Shown one piece after another: positions 12,200 through 23,400 of a stretch of 64,000 nt of DNA (within the stretch, counting starts at the first letter, position 1; every line of letters begins with the position of its first letter). Source of the DNA: Acheta domesticus (taxonomy: Eukaryota > Arthropoda > Insecta > Orthoptera > Gryllidae); NCBI GenBank assembly GCA_031308135.1, contig JAHLJT010003656.1, positions 72,186,984 to 72,250,983 on the forward strand, in the 5' to 3' direction. Under the pieces are notes generated by a model that did no database searches, was not told where the DNA came from, and saw nothing but the letters and a program-made list of their open reading frames with translations. The translations under genes were made by a program, and so were the position numbers.

Positions 12200-12242
<43 letters not shown>

Positions 12243-12270
12243 CATCATCATCATCATTATTATTATTATT
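12200..12270. repeat. (ATT)n/(ATC)n microsatellite between LINE copies
   Basis: A run of ATT, then ATC, then ATT units separates copy 1 (5' end) from copy 2 (3' end). The interruption by ATC suggests microsatellite drift after insertion. A TAA/ATC mixture also occurs next to the fourth copy at 62.8 kb. Confidence 0.9.
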
Positions 12271-13562
12271 CCTCTAAATCACGACTTAAGATGTTATGTG
12301 TCGGCTGAATATAAAATCTACTCCAGGTTGCAACCAGATACCTAAGGAGCAGATCTAGGGACTGTCGGTGCCTCTACAATACTTCGCGCAAAATGTGGGC
12401 TGTTCCAAATAAAGCGATTTCTTGCACTTCCCAGTCTTTTGAATTACCTGGGAGTTTAGACACGTTCTTACACAAATTTTGCGGAACAAATCCCAGAGCT
12501 CCGATAACTATCGGTACGACCTGTGCTTTTACGCCCCACATTCGGCTGATCTCGATTTCCAAACTCTTGTATTTAAGACGTTTCTCTGTCTCCTTGGTAA
12601 TGACGTTTTGATCGCAAGGTACAGCAACATCCACAAGTAAACACGATTTGTTCTCCAAATCCCGGATGACTATATCCGGTTTGTTTGCTGCTATCGTGCG
12701 ATCAGTTTGAATTTGTTGGTCGTACAATATCGTACACAATCGAACAGACGTCACCGGTTTTGATGAGTGTTCGTACCACTTGGGACATGTGTTCGGAACT
12801 TCGAGGGCGGTACAGATCTGCCAGTGGAGGTAGCTACACACCCTGTCGTGTCTTTTCAAGTATTCGGTCTTTGCTAGGATTGGACAAGCTGAGCCAATAT
12901 GATCGATGGTTTCTACGTGTTCCTGACAAATGCGGCATTTATCATCTTGGGAAATTTTGAGAACCGCTTTATCATAATGTCGTGTTCTCAAGGCCTGATC
13001 TTGGGCAGCTATTACCAGTGCTTCCGATTCTGGCTTCATTCTTCCCCTTTTAAGCCACATAAATGATTGATCTTAATTGATCTGCACCTTGTCCATTCTT
13101 TTTAGATATTGTCCGTGGAGTGGTTTGTCTCTCCACGATTTCTTTACCATTTTCTGTGTCTCAAATTTCATGTTAAGTAGCATGAGAAGTTCAGTGTCTC
13201 TGTCATTCTGGTTGTCTTGCATAGTCTTGTTCGCAATGCTTCTTGCTACACTTACAATGCCTCTGTTTCCCATTCTTCGGTCAGATTTCATGACCTGCCT
13301 CATTAATGGGTCATCTTGATGGCTGACTACATACTTTCCCATTCCGGTTATTGCATTGTGCCAGGAGGCTTCAATTTGTCTCAGGCCTCTTCCTCCTTCC
13401 TTATGTGACACATAAAGTCTATGTACATCAGCTCGGGGGTGAGCAACATGATGCATTGTAAGCAATTTTCTGGTTTTTCGATCCATGATGCGAATTTCCT
13501 GTTCAGTCCAGTCTACTAGTCCGAAACTGTATTCGGCTACAGGCACCGCCAAACTACCTATT
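12271..13562 (-). mobile_element. R4/Dong-like LINE, copy 2, short 5'-truncated
   Basis: The minus-strand copy starts within the C-terminal half of the protein (MAVPVAEYSFGLVDWTEQE, about 13552) and runs to the conserved 3' end at 12271. One in-frame TAA at 13073-13075 replaces a Lys codon of the copy at 13624; the frame then continues through the zinc knuckle (CRICQEHVETIDHIGSACP) and the endonuclease region (ANKPDIVIRD, LLVDVAVPCDQN) to 12374. About 38 bp at 13563-13600 do not match the LINE and lie between its 5' end and the next ATT tract; they may be filler from the insertion. Confidence 0.85.
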
Positions 13563-13600
13563 GCTGATAGGTAGCGATATTGGTGACAGGTAACGTAAGG

Positions 13601-13623
13601 GTATTATTATTATTATTATTATT
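13601..13623. repeat. (ATT)n microsatellite between LINE copies 2 and 3
   Basis: A short ATT run sits at the 3' border of copy 3 and close to the 5' border of copy 2. Confidence 0.9.
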
Positions 13624-15901
13624 CCACTACATCACGACTAAAGATCTTATGAGTCGGCTGAATATAAAATCTACTCCAGGTTGCAACCAGCTACCTAAGG
13701 AGCAGATTCGGTGACTATCAGTGCCTCTACAATACTTTACGCAAAATGTGGGCTGTTCCAAATAAAGCAATTTCTTGCACTTCCCAGTCTTTTGAATTAC
13801 CTGGGAGTTTAGACAAGTTCTTACTCAAATTTTGCGGAACAAATCCCAGAGCTCCGATAACTATCGGGACGACCTGTGCTTTTACGCCCCACATTCGGCT
13901 GATCTCGATTTCCAAACTCTTGTATTTAAGACGTTTCTCTGCCTCCTTGGTAACGACGTTTTGATCGCAAGGTACAGCAACATCGATAAGTAAACACGAT
14001 TTTTTCGCCAAATCCCGGATAACTATATCCGGTTTGTTTGCCGCTATCGTGCGATCAGTTTGAATTTGTTGGTCGTACAATATCGTACACAATCCAACAG
14101 ACGTCACCGGTTTCGGTGAGTGTTCGTACCACTTGGGGCATGTGTTTGGAACGTCGAGGGCGGTACAGATCTGCCAGTGGAGGTAGCTACACACCCTATC
14201 ATGTCTTTTAAGGTATTCGGTCTTTGCTAGGATTGGACAAGCTGAGACAATATGATCAATGGTTTCTACTTGCTCCAGGCAAATGCGGCATTTGTCATCT
14301 TGGGAAATTTTGAGAACCGCTTTATCATAATGTCGTGTTCTCAAGGCCTGATCTTGGGCAGCTATTACAAGTGCTTCCGATTCTGGCTTCATCCTTCCCC
14401 TTTTAAGCCACATAAATGATTGATCTTTATTGATCTGCACTTTGTCCATTCTTTTTAGGTATTGTCCGTGGAGTGGTTTGTCTCTCCACGATTTCTTTAA
14501 CATTTTTTGTGTCTCACACTTCATGTTTAGCAGCATCAGAAGTTCAGTGTCTGTGTTATTCGACGTGTCTTGCCTAGTTTTCTTCGCAATGTTTCTTGCT
14601 ACACTAACAATGCCTCTGTTTCCCATTCTTCGGTCAGATTTCATGACCTGCCTCATTAGAGGGTCGTCTTGATGGCTGACTACATACTTCCCCAACCCGA
14701 CTATTGCGTTGTGCCAGGAGGCCTCAATTTGTCTCAGGCCTCTTCCTCCTTCCTTACGTGCCACATAAAGTCTATGTACATCAGCTCGAGGGTGGGAAAG
14801 ATGATGCATTGTTAGCAGTTTTCTGGTTTTTCGATCCATGGTGCGAATTTCTTGCTCAGTCCAGTCCACTAGTCCAAAACTGTATTCGGCTACAGGTACC
14901 GCCAAACTACCTATTGCAGATATTTTATTCCTGGAATTCAGAGCGGACTGCAGGACCAGTCTCACTCTCCTATAATACTCCCTACGAATTCTCTCTTTCA
15001 TTCTGTCATTCGAGATGGTTTCACATTCTTCAATGCCCAGATATTTGTAAGTTTTACCTGGCTCAAGATCTTGAATCACAGTGTGCGTATCAATTTCAAT
15101 GTTATCAGACGTTGTGAGTTTCCCTCTTTTTAAAGTGATTTTTGCACACTTGTCAAGACCAAACTTCATGCAGATGTCATTGCTAAAGTCATTCACGACA
15201 GACAGCATTTGGGAGAGAAACGCTTCATTCTTGGCAAACACTTTCAGATCATCCATGTAAAACAAATGTGATACTGGCCTTTCATCACCATGGAGCTTAA
15301 AACCAAAGTCAGCTTGCGACAACTGTCTCGATAGTGGGATCAAACTAATGCAAAACAGCAGAGGGGATAGTGGATCTCCTTGAAAAATACCCCTGTTAAT
15401 CTGAATACTTCTGGTTTCCACTGCTTCCTTTCCGCTGTGGATTAGTAACCTGGTACTCCACGACTTCATACTAGCCTTGCAAAATTCAATAAGTCTAGGA
15501 TGAAATCGATAGATCTCCAGGGTCTTCAAAATCCAATCGTGTGGTACACTATCAAAGGCCTTTTGGTAGTCAATCCAAGCCATGCTCAAATTACGTTTCC
15601 GTTTCTTTACATCATTCAAGATGACTTTATTCAGTAGCAGGATTTCCTTACAGCCATAAGAGCCTTTACGACATCCTTTTTGTTCAGCTAGCATTAGATG
15701 ATTCTTATCTAGATGTCTATACATTTTGTCAGCTATGGCTGAAGCTATAACTTTGTACAGTACTGGCAGACAAGTAATTGGCCTGTAGTTCTTCGCCAAA
15801 GAGCTGTCTCCCGCTTTGGGTAGCAAATACGTGATGCCGCGTGTGAGCCATTCCGGGATTTCCTTTGGGTTTTCAAAAATGTTATTAACAGCCTTTGCTA
15901 G

Positions 15902-15902
<1 letters not shown>
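13624..15902 (-). mobile_element. R4/Dong-like LINE, copy 3, longest and best preserved
   Basis: 5'-truncated minus-strand copy bounded by ATT tracts on both sides. It has about 103 bp of 3' UTR (13624-13726) that is nearly identical to the 3' ends of copies 1 and 2, and a frame that stays open to the 5' border. Dong elements of the R4 clade are known to insert in TAA/ATT repeats, which fits these borders. No poly(A) tail is seen; the tail is replaced by the microsatellite. Confidence 0.9.
13727..15902 (-). CDS. R4/Dong-like reverse transcriptase and endonuclease, 5'-partial
   Basis: The frame is open from the truncated 5' border (about 15901) to the stop at 13727; the first Met is at 15826 (699 codons). 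Counting from it: KNYRPITCLP (12-21) and AWIDYQKAFDSVP (83-95) are RT motifs, IFQGDPLSPLLFC (147-159) the primer-grip side, and FYMDD (189-193) holds the catalytic Asp pair. A CCHC knuckle follows (C513, C516, H525, C530). A restriction-like endonuclease follows, with KPD (598-600) and D615 in LLIDVAVPCDQN. This domain order is typical of R2/R4-type LINEs, which nick the target and copy their RNA there. The N-terminus is missing, so no full protein is made. Confidence 0.9.
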
Positions 15903-15934
<32 letters not shown>

Positions 15935-15950
15935 TTATTATTTTATTATT
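15903..15950. repeat. (ATT)n microsatellite at 5' border of LINE copy 3
   Basis: About ten ATT units followed by ATTTT variants. The LINE frame is interrupted exactly where the tract begins. Confidence 0.9.
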
Positions 15951-16207
15951 AATATTTGTGTGAAAGTATATTGTTTCTAATTTTATGCGCGTTCAAGCAA
16001 TAAATCGTCCGTCACCAATCTGATTTTTCATTGTCTCAACTAGAACTGCACTTTGGAGTCTACTGGACCCCAACAATATTTAAAATTTACACCCTGTGGA
16101 CATTTCTGACGACTGAGGCCTAGCGCTTTACGTAAATTTGAATTCTACTGTTAGTTTGCCCTCATCGTACTTACAGTCACAGTTGGTTTCAACTTAATTC
16201 TTCGCCG

Positions 16208-17720
16208 AGGATTTGATTTATTTGATCAAAAAAACAGTAAAAATTGTATGTGACGTATGTGGGAGAAGATTATCTGCGGTCATGGTCTTGAGTTCCAGAA
16301 TTCCTTCCCAACTTTTTAACTATAAATACGATAGTTGAAAGATGAATAAAAGTTAAGAAAACAAGCCAAATAATAATAAAATTTAAAAACAAACGCGAAA
16401 TTAACAACACTTGAAAAACTAGACATTGTCGTTCCCGAAAGGGTTGCCACCTTCGAAGAACACGTGACCCGAAGATCCCTAATTGCCAGGGAGTTGAGTT
16501 AACGAAACGTAAACACATAAATTAAAAAAAAAACATTTATTTAAAAATAATATACTCCTATTTACGATTAATTATTTCATAACAATAATACAGTTTATAA
16601 TGTTAATAACGCATTAATTACTATAATAATAAGTGTATTATTCTCCGACTAGAGCTGGTGAACAGATGGCATACTGATGTTGCCGCGCAGTCCACGTTTC
16701 AATTATATAATGTAATTATTATGAAAACAGTCGATAAATTAAGTTATTAAACACAGATTCTATTTTTATAAAGTGTAAAAAAAGATATTTAATTTCCTAT
16801 TTAATATCACCCGGAGATTTTCAAAAGTAGCCCGGAGATCACTCCTGAAACCCGGAATCTCGGGGTTCAAACCCGGAGAGGTTGGAAATTACCCCAAAAA
16901 CACATTTGCAATGGTAAACGAACTGCAGATTTGATTTTGCTGCATTGCTAACAAAATAGTAACTCACCCTCATCTCCACTCCTAGCACTACAAGCAATCA
17001 TCACTCGGTATGGAAGCTGTTTTTTGTCTTTCTCTGGATTGAAGATGTCATTTGAGTTTGAATGCGACATTCTGTGTCTTTGAAGATCAAAATCTTGCTT
17101 TATTCGCGATTATTTATACAAATAAAAAGAAGCGGTGTATCACTCATCATTACCACTACCATCTCAGCATTTGTTCAAAGGATCAGGGAAACTGGACAAA
17201 ACCTGATCGAGATGTGGGTCATTGAGCCGGAAGCTGAAGTACATTACTTGTTACAGGCGTATTAAGACATTTAAAAAAAAATATACAATATAAATGTAAA
17301 CGAATTCATTACATATTATTGTTTTGTTAAAACATACATTATTTTTTTTGATGATCTGTGGTAGTCTGTAATTGTACAGAAACAGTTATGTAGCAGGAAA
17401 GATTTTACTTTGAACTTAAATTTGTGTACCGACTTTAATTGTCTAATGTCATCTGGCAATGCGTTGTAAAGTAACGTACATGTATGTGGATTTCTTGTAA
17501 TGAGCTGTTGATACTGACACTTGATCATGATTTCTACGATGTGTGTTGTAATTATAAATATCAGTATTGCAAGAAAATATGTTCTCACCGTCAAGTAAAG
17601 TTGTGGCAGAAGGATAGAAGCTAATTCATTGATGGTGCTACTAGGGTCTACTGGAACCCACTGTGTAGTTGCTGATTGTTCCATACAGAAAAGTGTCCTA
17701 TGCTCACCCCTTACTAACAC
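16208..17720 (-). mobile_element. CR1-like LINE (family B), 3' fragments
   Basis: 16208-16305 matches the 3' terminal block of LINE family B (CAAAAAAACAGTAAAAATTG ... TTGAGTTCCAGAA), also seen at 49.8 and 59.7 kb. 17040-17290 matches its 3' UTR (GATCAGGGAAACTGG, CTTGTTACAGG). 17316-17560 encodes the C-terminal end on the minus strand (CTLLYNALPDDIRQLKS, FKVKSFLLHNCFCT), ending at 17316. The stretch 16310-17000 does not match and may be an insertion or unrelated. All pieces share orientation and order, so this is one broken copy. Confidence 0.65.
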
Positions 17721-17990
17721 ACACTTACTCTTACATGCAGTACACTACCACACTTGCCGGGAGTCTGGTCGAGAGCTTAGAGCTTGTCCCGGCTGGGGCG
17801 GTGCCCCACTGGTGGGAGTTTTCTGGTTGGTTGAAATCCTATTAGTCACCCGTAGGTCGGCGCCTGGATCTCACCATCCGGCGGGGGAAGATCTGTGCCA
17901 CCTCTCGAGGAAACATGCACTACACGTACGGGACTTACGGGCCGTGCGGGCACTTGACGCGCCCGGAATCACTAATCAATCGAAAAACCT
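17700..17990 (+). mobile_element. SINE-like family 1, 3' half
   Basis: Plus-strand fragment with the CACCCCTTACTAACACAC block (17705), the CCGTAGGTCGGCGCC block (about 17850), GCGGGGGAAGATC and the CACTACACGTACGGGACTTA end followed by a short ATCAATC tail. The head is absent. It abuts the LINE family B fragment. Confidence 0.65.
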
Positions 17991-18029
17991 TTCTACGTTG
18001 TTTAGGCGTAGAGTGTTGTAAGGTCTGCA

Positions 18030-18215
18030 TCAGATGCTCTTTTGGTTTGGATGTGGTCGGGAAACGGAGCGGTTCCAGTCAATCGGTATCGAAGCTGTTT
18101 TTTTTTGTCTGTCTCTGGATTGAAGAATGCGACATTCTGTGTCTTTGGAGATCAAAATCTCGCTTTATTCGCGATTATTTATACAAATAAAAAGAAGCGA
18201 TGTATCACGGACAAG
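18030..18215 (+). repeat. Second copy of the 17020-17145 sequence
   Basis: AAGCTG plus a T run, TCTCTGGATTGAAGA, GCGACATTCTGTGTCTTTGG and CGCGATTATTTATACAAATA occur both here and at 17025-17145 in the same orientation. The copy here lacks an internal stretch of about 14 bp. This is part of the LINE family B 3' region or of a repeat inserted in it. Confidence 0.7.
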
Positions 18216-20000
18216 GGTTTGGCTCAAGTTTCCGATGTAACCATAATACTCGCGTCTCATAGGCCAAATTGATAATACCGACTTCTGACATTGATATCTT
18301 ACCGTCCCAGAAGTTCTTCCAGAAAGGTAAATGCCTCTTTCATTAGCGAATTATAGATATAAAAAAATTAGAACATTTATTTTAGTCATTTTTGGGGCTT
18401 GTAAATTACAATATTTGGTATTTTTCTATTGATCTACAATGCTATAAATTCGTTAATTTTTCTTAATTTTATTTTGTTTTAAACACAAATATTCTGTTAA
18501 ATGTAGATACAAGTGCAATGAAATACATGAGTGGTTTTCCCCGCCAATTTTGTACTTTTATTGCACTTTCCCTGCTTATTTTGAGTTTTTATTGCTTTTC
18601 AAGCGTCTAAAATGTAGGGTTTTAGAGGTATTTTTCTTAACTTTCCAAGTCTAGTAATGACTTATGTGTGGAATACTTACGAAATTATGATTAATCAATA
18701 AGAGGTTATCCACCTTAACTGATTCTAAGCAAGATCTTTTACGTGACTGCAAGTGTCTGACCAGGAGGTCTCTTGTATTTCAATATTGTATATTAATAAA
18801 TGTAACAAGAAAATTTATGATAATTATTTATTTTTTATTGTTATTTATTTTATTGATATTGCTGAATTTTATTTTATTAATGTTTTATTTTATTGATGTT
18901 ATGTTTATTTGAAATTACTTTTTAAACTCTTTTATGTGACTTCAGTTATTTTAAGAATTGTATTAAGTAGTTTTGCCACTCAAATTATGTTCAGTTGGTC
19001 GATTAATGCTTATTTTCCGTTCAATTTATCGATTCATTGACACTGATTTTTCTTTCGATTATAATTAATCAATTACAGTTACTTGAAAGCAGTTTCAGAG
19101 ATTGTAATTTTTTAATAACCGGTTCTCTCCAATGATTTGCAATAACTAATTTTTTTTATTTCCGGTAGAAGACATAAATTATTAAATTGGCTAACATACC
19201 CACTACAGAAAATGTTTAATGCAAAATGCTTTTATAGATTTATTCATACAGCAATTTAAGAACTTAACAATTCTGTCTTCTGTTAGGTTACAAAAGAGGC
19301 CACGATGCTAGATGATTCAATGAATATTCTTCCTAATGCGTGTGTCAGCAGTTGTCCCCAATCAACAAGTGGCTTCCCATCAAAATTCACAATGATGAGA
19401 AGTCAAATATCTTCAATCAGAAGAGAATCTTTTGTCTATATATTCATTCAATACAATCCTCCCATTCAGTTTTAAATATCATAGGTCTGTTAATACTAGA
19501 GGCGCGTCCTTCGGCAATGTGTAGATACTCTCGCGTTAAACTGAGCAACTGCCGTCCGACCCTTCGCCGCTACCCCTGTGACCTTGAACATTCACCGCTT
19601 TTTTACTGCTCTCGCCCTTCGTTTCGACTGCTGGTGGCAGCTCTTTGCTCCCCATCCGCCTTTCTGGCGAGTCCTGACATAATACATACTTATAAATAAT
19701 ACAGCTCGGTACAGGCTTTCAAAGTCGTGCTTTCTTTTAGTCACTTTGCAAACATCTGGAGTGATTTTTTCACAATCCACTAGATCGTGTTTCGAGATTT
19801 TTTCGAGAATCTTGTAAGTTGATTTATCTCTGAGTAAACCGATTTACAAAATAGGTAGCTTGAAGGAACAGTATATATTCTCATATAGCAACATTGTTTT
19901 AAAAGATATATGTTATTCAGAGCTACAATAATTTTAACAACTTGATTTTCATAAATTTCAATTGTTTCTGCCTGTTAATAATTTTAACATTCAGTTCACA
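18216..20000. other. AT-rich stretch, nothing recognised
   Basis: No coding frame, repeat copy or RNA gene was identified. T-rich runs near 18830-18900 are simple sequence. Confidence 0.35.
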
Positions 20001-20039
20001 CGAACCAGTGAGAATTAGTTGAAAGGGCACTACTTGAAA

Positions 20040-20510
20040 GAGTTTTGCGATCACTACGCGTGGCGGCTTTAAGGGTCGATTCCGACGTAGACACAGCAGC
20101 ACTTCCGAGTGGCGCGAAGGCATGCGGTGGAAGTGGGGAGAGTTCAGCGGGGATAGGTTTCGTTGACCCGTCGCCGACGACGAACAGAGAGACCGCAGCA
20201 GGTAAAACGCCGCGACGACTGTCCCAGTGGGAGATCTCCATTTATACCAATGCTTTCCTAGCGGTCGGTGGCACGGCGCGGTAGCGGTGTCCCACCCGGG
20301 CTGCTCGTAGCGAGGGTCCGTCACCGAGCGCCATTGGAGTGCGACTCCGACACAAGACCTCCATTTAAACCAGTGTTGTCAAGGTCGATGCCACGAGCAG
20401 GAATCCGTGGGACGAGTGCCACGACGAAATCGCCCCTTCACGCAGTTCGTCACCCCGCCACCAGAGACAACGCCATCTCTATTGTAAAACGGCGGGGTTC
20501 CTAATAGTTT
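20040..20510. repeat. GC-rich degenerate repeat, unrecognised
   Basis: The block CCATTTATACCAATGCTTTC (20240) recurs as CCATTTAAACCAGTGTTGTC (20361) and as ATTTAAACCAATGCTTTGC (21941), each followed by a GTCGG/GTCGTGCC-type stretch. So a unit of about 118 bp is repeated, with the Jockey-type LINE at 20535-21882 lying between copies. Short open frames in this region follow from GC bias and show no domain. Confidence 0.4.
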
Positions 20511-20534
20511 CCTTTCCCGACGCTAGTTGCGCAG

Positions 20535-21882
20535 TTTTTTTTATTAAAATGTTCTTGTTGAGTATTACATAGTTCAGTGGAACTTACACTATACATATGT
20601 TTTTGTTGCTTATAACTAACTTACATACTATTCTTAATCTAATACATAGGTGAGGAAACCATCATTGGTACCTCTTAACTGTCAATTTCGGCGAATTTTT
20701 GTAGGAAAATGTGGAATGGGTATTTATTTTGAATTCGGGTTGGTTGGGTTGGGTTACGGCTGAGGTTGAGAGCTTTTAGGGTGGGGATTTGTGGGATGGT
20801 GTATTAGAAATTAGTGGAGAGGTAGTTAATATGGCTATGGGTTCTATGGATAATTCTTTATGTAGTTGATCGTTGGTGACAAACCAAGGGGCGTTAGTGA
20901 TTATTCTGAGAAACTGATTTTGGAAGATTTGAATTTTGTGGATATTGGTTTTTGCGGCGTTGATCCAGATGGGACATGCGTATAAAAGGAGGGGTCTTAA
21001 GATGGTTTTATATATTATAACGGCTGTGTTGTATGGCAGTGAGGAATTTCTATTGATGATAGGTTTTAATTGTAGTAGTTTTACTTTTGCTTGATTAACT
21101 TTACTTTGTATGTGTTTTTTCCAGTTGAGTTTCGTGTCTATGTGCAGTCCAAGATATTTAATTGTGCTATTCTGTGGATGCCAGATTATTGTTTCATTAT
21201 TTAATGTAAGAGGAGTGGGTGGAGAGTACGGTCTGAGGGTGAATATTTTAGCAGCGGTTTTTGATGGGTTCAGTTGGATTTTCAGTTTAGTGGCCCAGCT
21301 ATCGATTAAATTAAGATATAATTGCATTTTGTTACGTATTTCGTGTAAGTCGCGTCCTGAAGAAAATAGTGCCGTGTCGTCGGCAAATTGAGCGATTTTT
21401 ATTGAATTTAGTTTTGGTAAGTCTGCTACATAGATATTGAAGAGTATGGGAGATAATGGTGATCCTTGGGGGAGGCCTGCATTTATTTGCCTTGGGTTTG
21501 AGTGATGGTTATTGACATTAACTGAAAATGTTCTGTTGGATAGAAAACTGCGGATAATTGAGGTGATGTAATGAGGGGTTCCTATTTTTTTGATTTTATA
21601 TAGTAGCGCCTGATGCCATGTTCTGTCGAAAGCTTGGGTTATGTCAATATAAATGCCTATTGAATGACATTTTTTCTGGAATGAAGAGTATAAGTATTCT
21701 GTGATTCTTAGTAACTGATGCTGAGTTGATATATTTTTGGTGAATCCAAATTGTTCGCGGAGGATGGTTTTTGTGTCTCTTAAGAATTGAGTTAGACGGT
21801 TTCAGAATTATTTTTTCAAATACTTTGGCTAACGTGGGCAGTAAGCTTATAGGACGGTAACAATTGCGCAGAGTAGCTGTGG
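20535..21882 (-). mobile_element. Jockey-type LINE (family C), 5'-truncated
   Basis: Minus-strand LINE: a poly(T) run at 20535-20542 (poly(A) on the minus strand) is followed by about 230 bp of 3' UTR and the RT frame to about 21882. It lies between blocks of the GC-rich repeat (20.0-20.5 and 21.9 kb), which suggests insertion into that repeat. No target duplication was identified by eye. Confidence 0.75.
20776..21882 (-). pseudogene. Jockey-type reverse transcriptase fragment
   Basis: Reading down the minus strand: YRPISLLPTLAKVFEKIIL (about 21865-21808), then one extra A near 21805 shifts the frame. GIYIDITQAFDRTWH, AGLPQGSPLSPILF and IAQFADDTALFSS (catalytic Asp pair at about 21380) follow without stops, and then the thumb region (IKYLGLHIDTKLNWKKHI, LLLYACPIWINAA) to the stop at 20776. 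The order fits RTs of the Jockey group of non-LTR elements. The endonuclease and ORF1 are absent, so this is a dead 5'-truncated copy with a single frameshift in the RT. Confidence 0.85.
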
Positions 21883-21889
21883 CATGCTA

Positions 21890-22145
21890 CTGACCCACGA
21901 CGCATGCTACTGTCACCAGTAGAGGACCTTGACACCAATGATTTAAACCAATGCTTTGCTATCAGTCGTGCCGCTCGGTAGCGCTTGCCGCTCGGTCCAC
22001 TTGAGAGCTACGCTCTCGCGAGTTTGTGTTGAGAGCGTTTCTCGCCTATGGACACAGTTCTGAGAGAAGGCAACCGAGAGTAATGTGATGCTCGCGGAGA
22101 GCGGTCGCCATCTGAACAACTCGCTAGTGGACATGCCTGTGCGAG
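21890..22145. repeat. GC-rich repeat with GTCCACT / AGTGGAC ends
   Basis: TCGGTCCACTTGAGAGC (about 21989) and GCTAGTGGACATGCC (about 22122) are inverted partners that bracket a stretch rich in CTCTCG/CGAGAG. Similar AGTGGACA motifs recur at 23230-23390, ending CTCTAGTGGACACGCACC. The pattern suggests a small non-autonomous DNA element family; the superfamily is not proven. Confidence 0.35.
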
Positions 22146-22469
22146 GACTCGCACCGACTTGCTCTCAGCATTCGAAACGTGCTGGAAGTGCCTGAGAGAG
22201 TTGGCGATTTTTCGATGTTCGTTGTCTCACTGTCGCCGCTTCCAAGCAGTGGGCAGATGAGAAAAGGATAATATAATAAATAAGTGGGAAACAATCCCGT
22301 GTATTTCAATAACAAATGATGAGAAAACTACGCGTCTTATCTTAAATGAGGGTTCTTCTGTTCTGTGGTGCAGCATTTCCGTCTTGGTAATGAAGGAATA
22401 AGACTATGCACTTGTTAAAATTGCACAAGAAATGAAATATATCATTGAAGTAAATTAGTGCTATGGAAT

Positions 22470-22830
22470 GGCACCGACTCACGTATGTATTTCACTCTGT
22501 TTTTCTCGTATGCATTCCACGAAATTGAAAGAAAATTTTGAAAAATTTCCATGGGCTTCATGTAAAGTACCCTCAAAATTTAAAGAATGTTTTTCAAAAT
22601 CACAGAGCTTCGGGTCGGGCCAGATCGACCGGGGAATATTCATTTTGGGAAAAATAGTTCGAAAAGTTTAGGCGCTAGTGTTGTTCAGACAGGTAAACGG
22701 ACGGATGTTTTGAAAATAAATGAAAAAAAAACAACACATTTTTGGTATCAAGCCACCACAAAACATTAATTGACGTTGAAATATCGAAATCGATCTTTCG
22801 CAGCTTTACATAACTCTCTGTTCTACATAT
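22470..22830 (+). repeat. Dispersed repeat shared with 56.0-56.39 kb
   Basis: GGGCTTCATGTAAAGTACCC (22553), GGGCCAGATCGACCGGGGAA, the GACAGGTAAACGGACGGATG stretch and GCTTTACATAACTCTCTG recur in the same order as diverged versions at 56.06-56.38 kb. It is a diverged dispersed repeat of unknown class with no convincing coding frame. Confidence 0.45.
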
Positions 22831-22961
22831 ATTACTCAGTTTATACGTACCTATATGAAAACGTATGAAGGAAATTCATATTTTACAGAATCAGTTAAAC
22901 AAAAAATTAGTCTCTGGCCCCCATTATGTCATTATTTCTATTTGATATTCAAGTAAAATGT

Positions 22962-23204
22962 TTAAAAAAGTAACCTACCGGTAGAAACTACCTTTTGCGC
23001 GTGTTCTTGAAATTGTGAGGTTATGTTAAACAATGTGCGTTGTCTAAAATGTTGCGCATCCTCAATTTCAAATTCTTTGACAAGTGTCGAACAAGAATTC
23101 ATATGTGCTTCATGATCAATCCACTTTCTCGCCGAGTACTTTTCTTGTTTTGCAAGGACTTTTCTTGTTACGAAAGCCACCGCTGCTCTCTTCTTCGCCT
23201 CCAT
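22962..23204 (-). pseudogene. Possible Harbinger-like transposase N-terminal fragment
   Basis: An 80-codon minus-strand frame reads EAKKRAAVAFVTRKVLAKQ, then RKWIDHEAHMNSCSTLVKEF and EDAQHFRQRTLF. The spacing of RKW..H...N....LVKE followed by an aromatic-rich segment recalls the N-terminal part of PIF/Harbinger (HARBI1-like) transposases. The DDE core that would confirm this is absent. GTGGACA-rich GC repeats lie on either side (21.9-22.1 and 23.2-23.4 kb), consistent with a decayed element. The family call is tentative. Confidence 0.3.
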
Positions 23205-23214
23205 CTTAACTCCC

Positions 23215-23400
23215 GTATCTCCATCGCGAGCCTACCGCTCTCCAGTGGACAGGCATGTGAGAGGTACTCTCGAGAGGGTGCGGCGAGTGCACTCTCGAGA
23301 GGTGGACATTTCTGCGAATAGCTGGCAAGTGGACAGGGTATTGCGAGCTTCTCTCGAGACTAGCTCGCGCTAGTTACTCTCTAGTGGACACGCACCTTTA
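23215..23400. repeat. GC-rich CTCTCGAG / GTGGACA repeat
   Basis: Four AGTGGACA or GTGGACA motifs alternate with CTCTCGAGA palindromes; the block ends CTCTAGTGGACACGCACCTT. It is related to the repeat at 21.9-22.1 kb. It may be one end of a DNA transposon or several nested MITEs. Confidence 0.4.

Noticed and set aside
11111..15117. Plus-strand frames of 60-140 codons across the LINE cluster
   Set aside because: They are antisense shadows of the R4/Dong-like protein and repeat at the same relative position in each copy.
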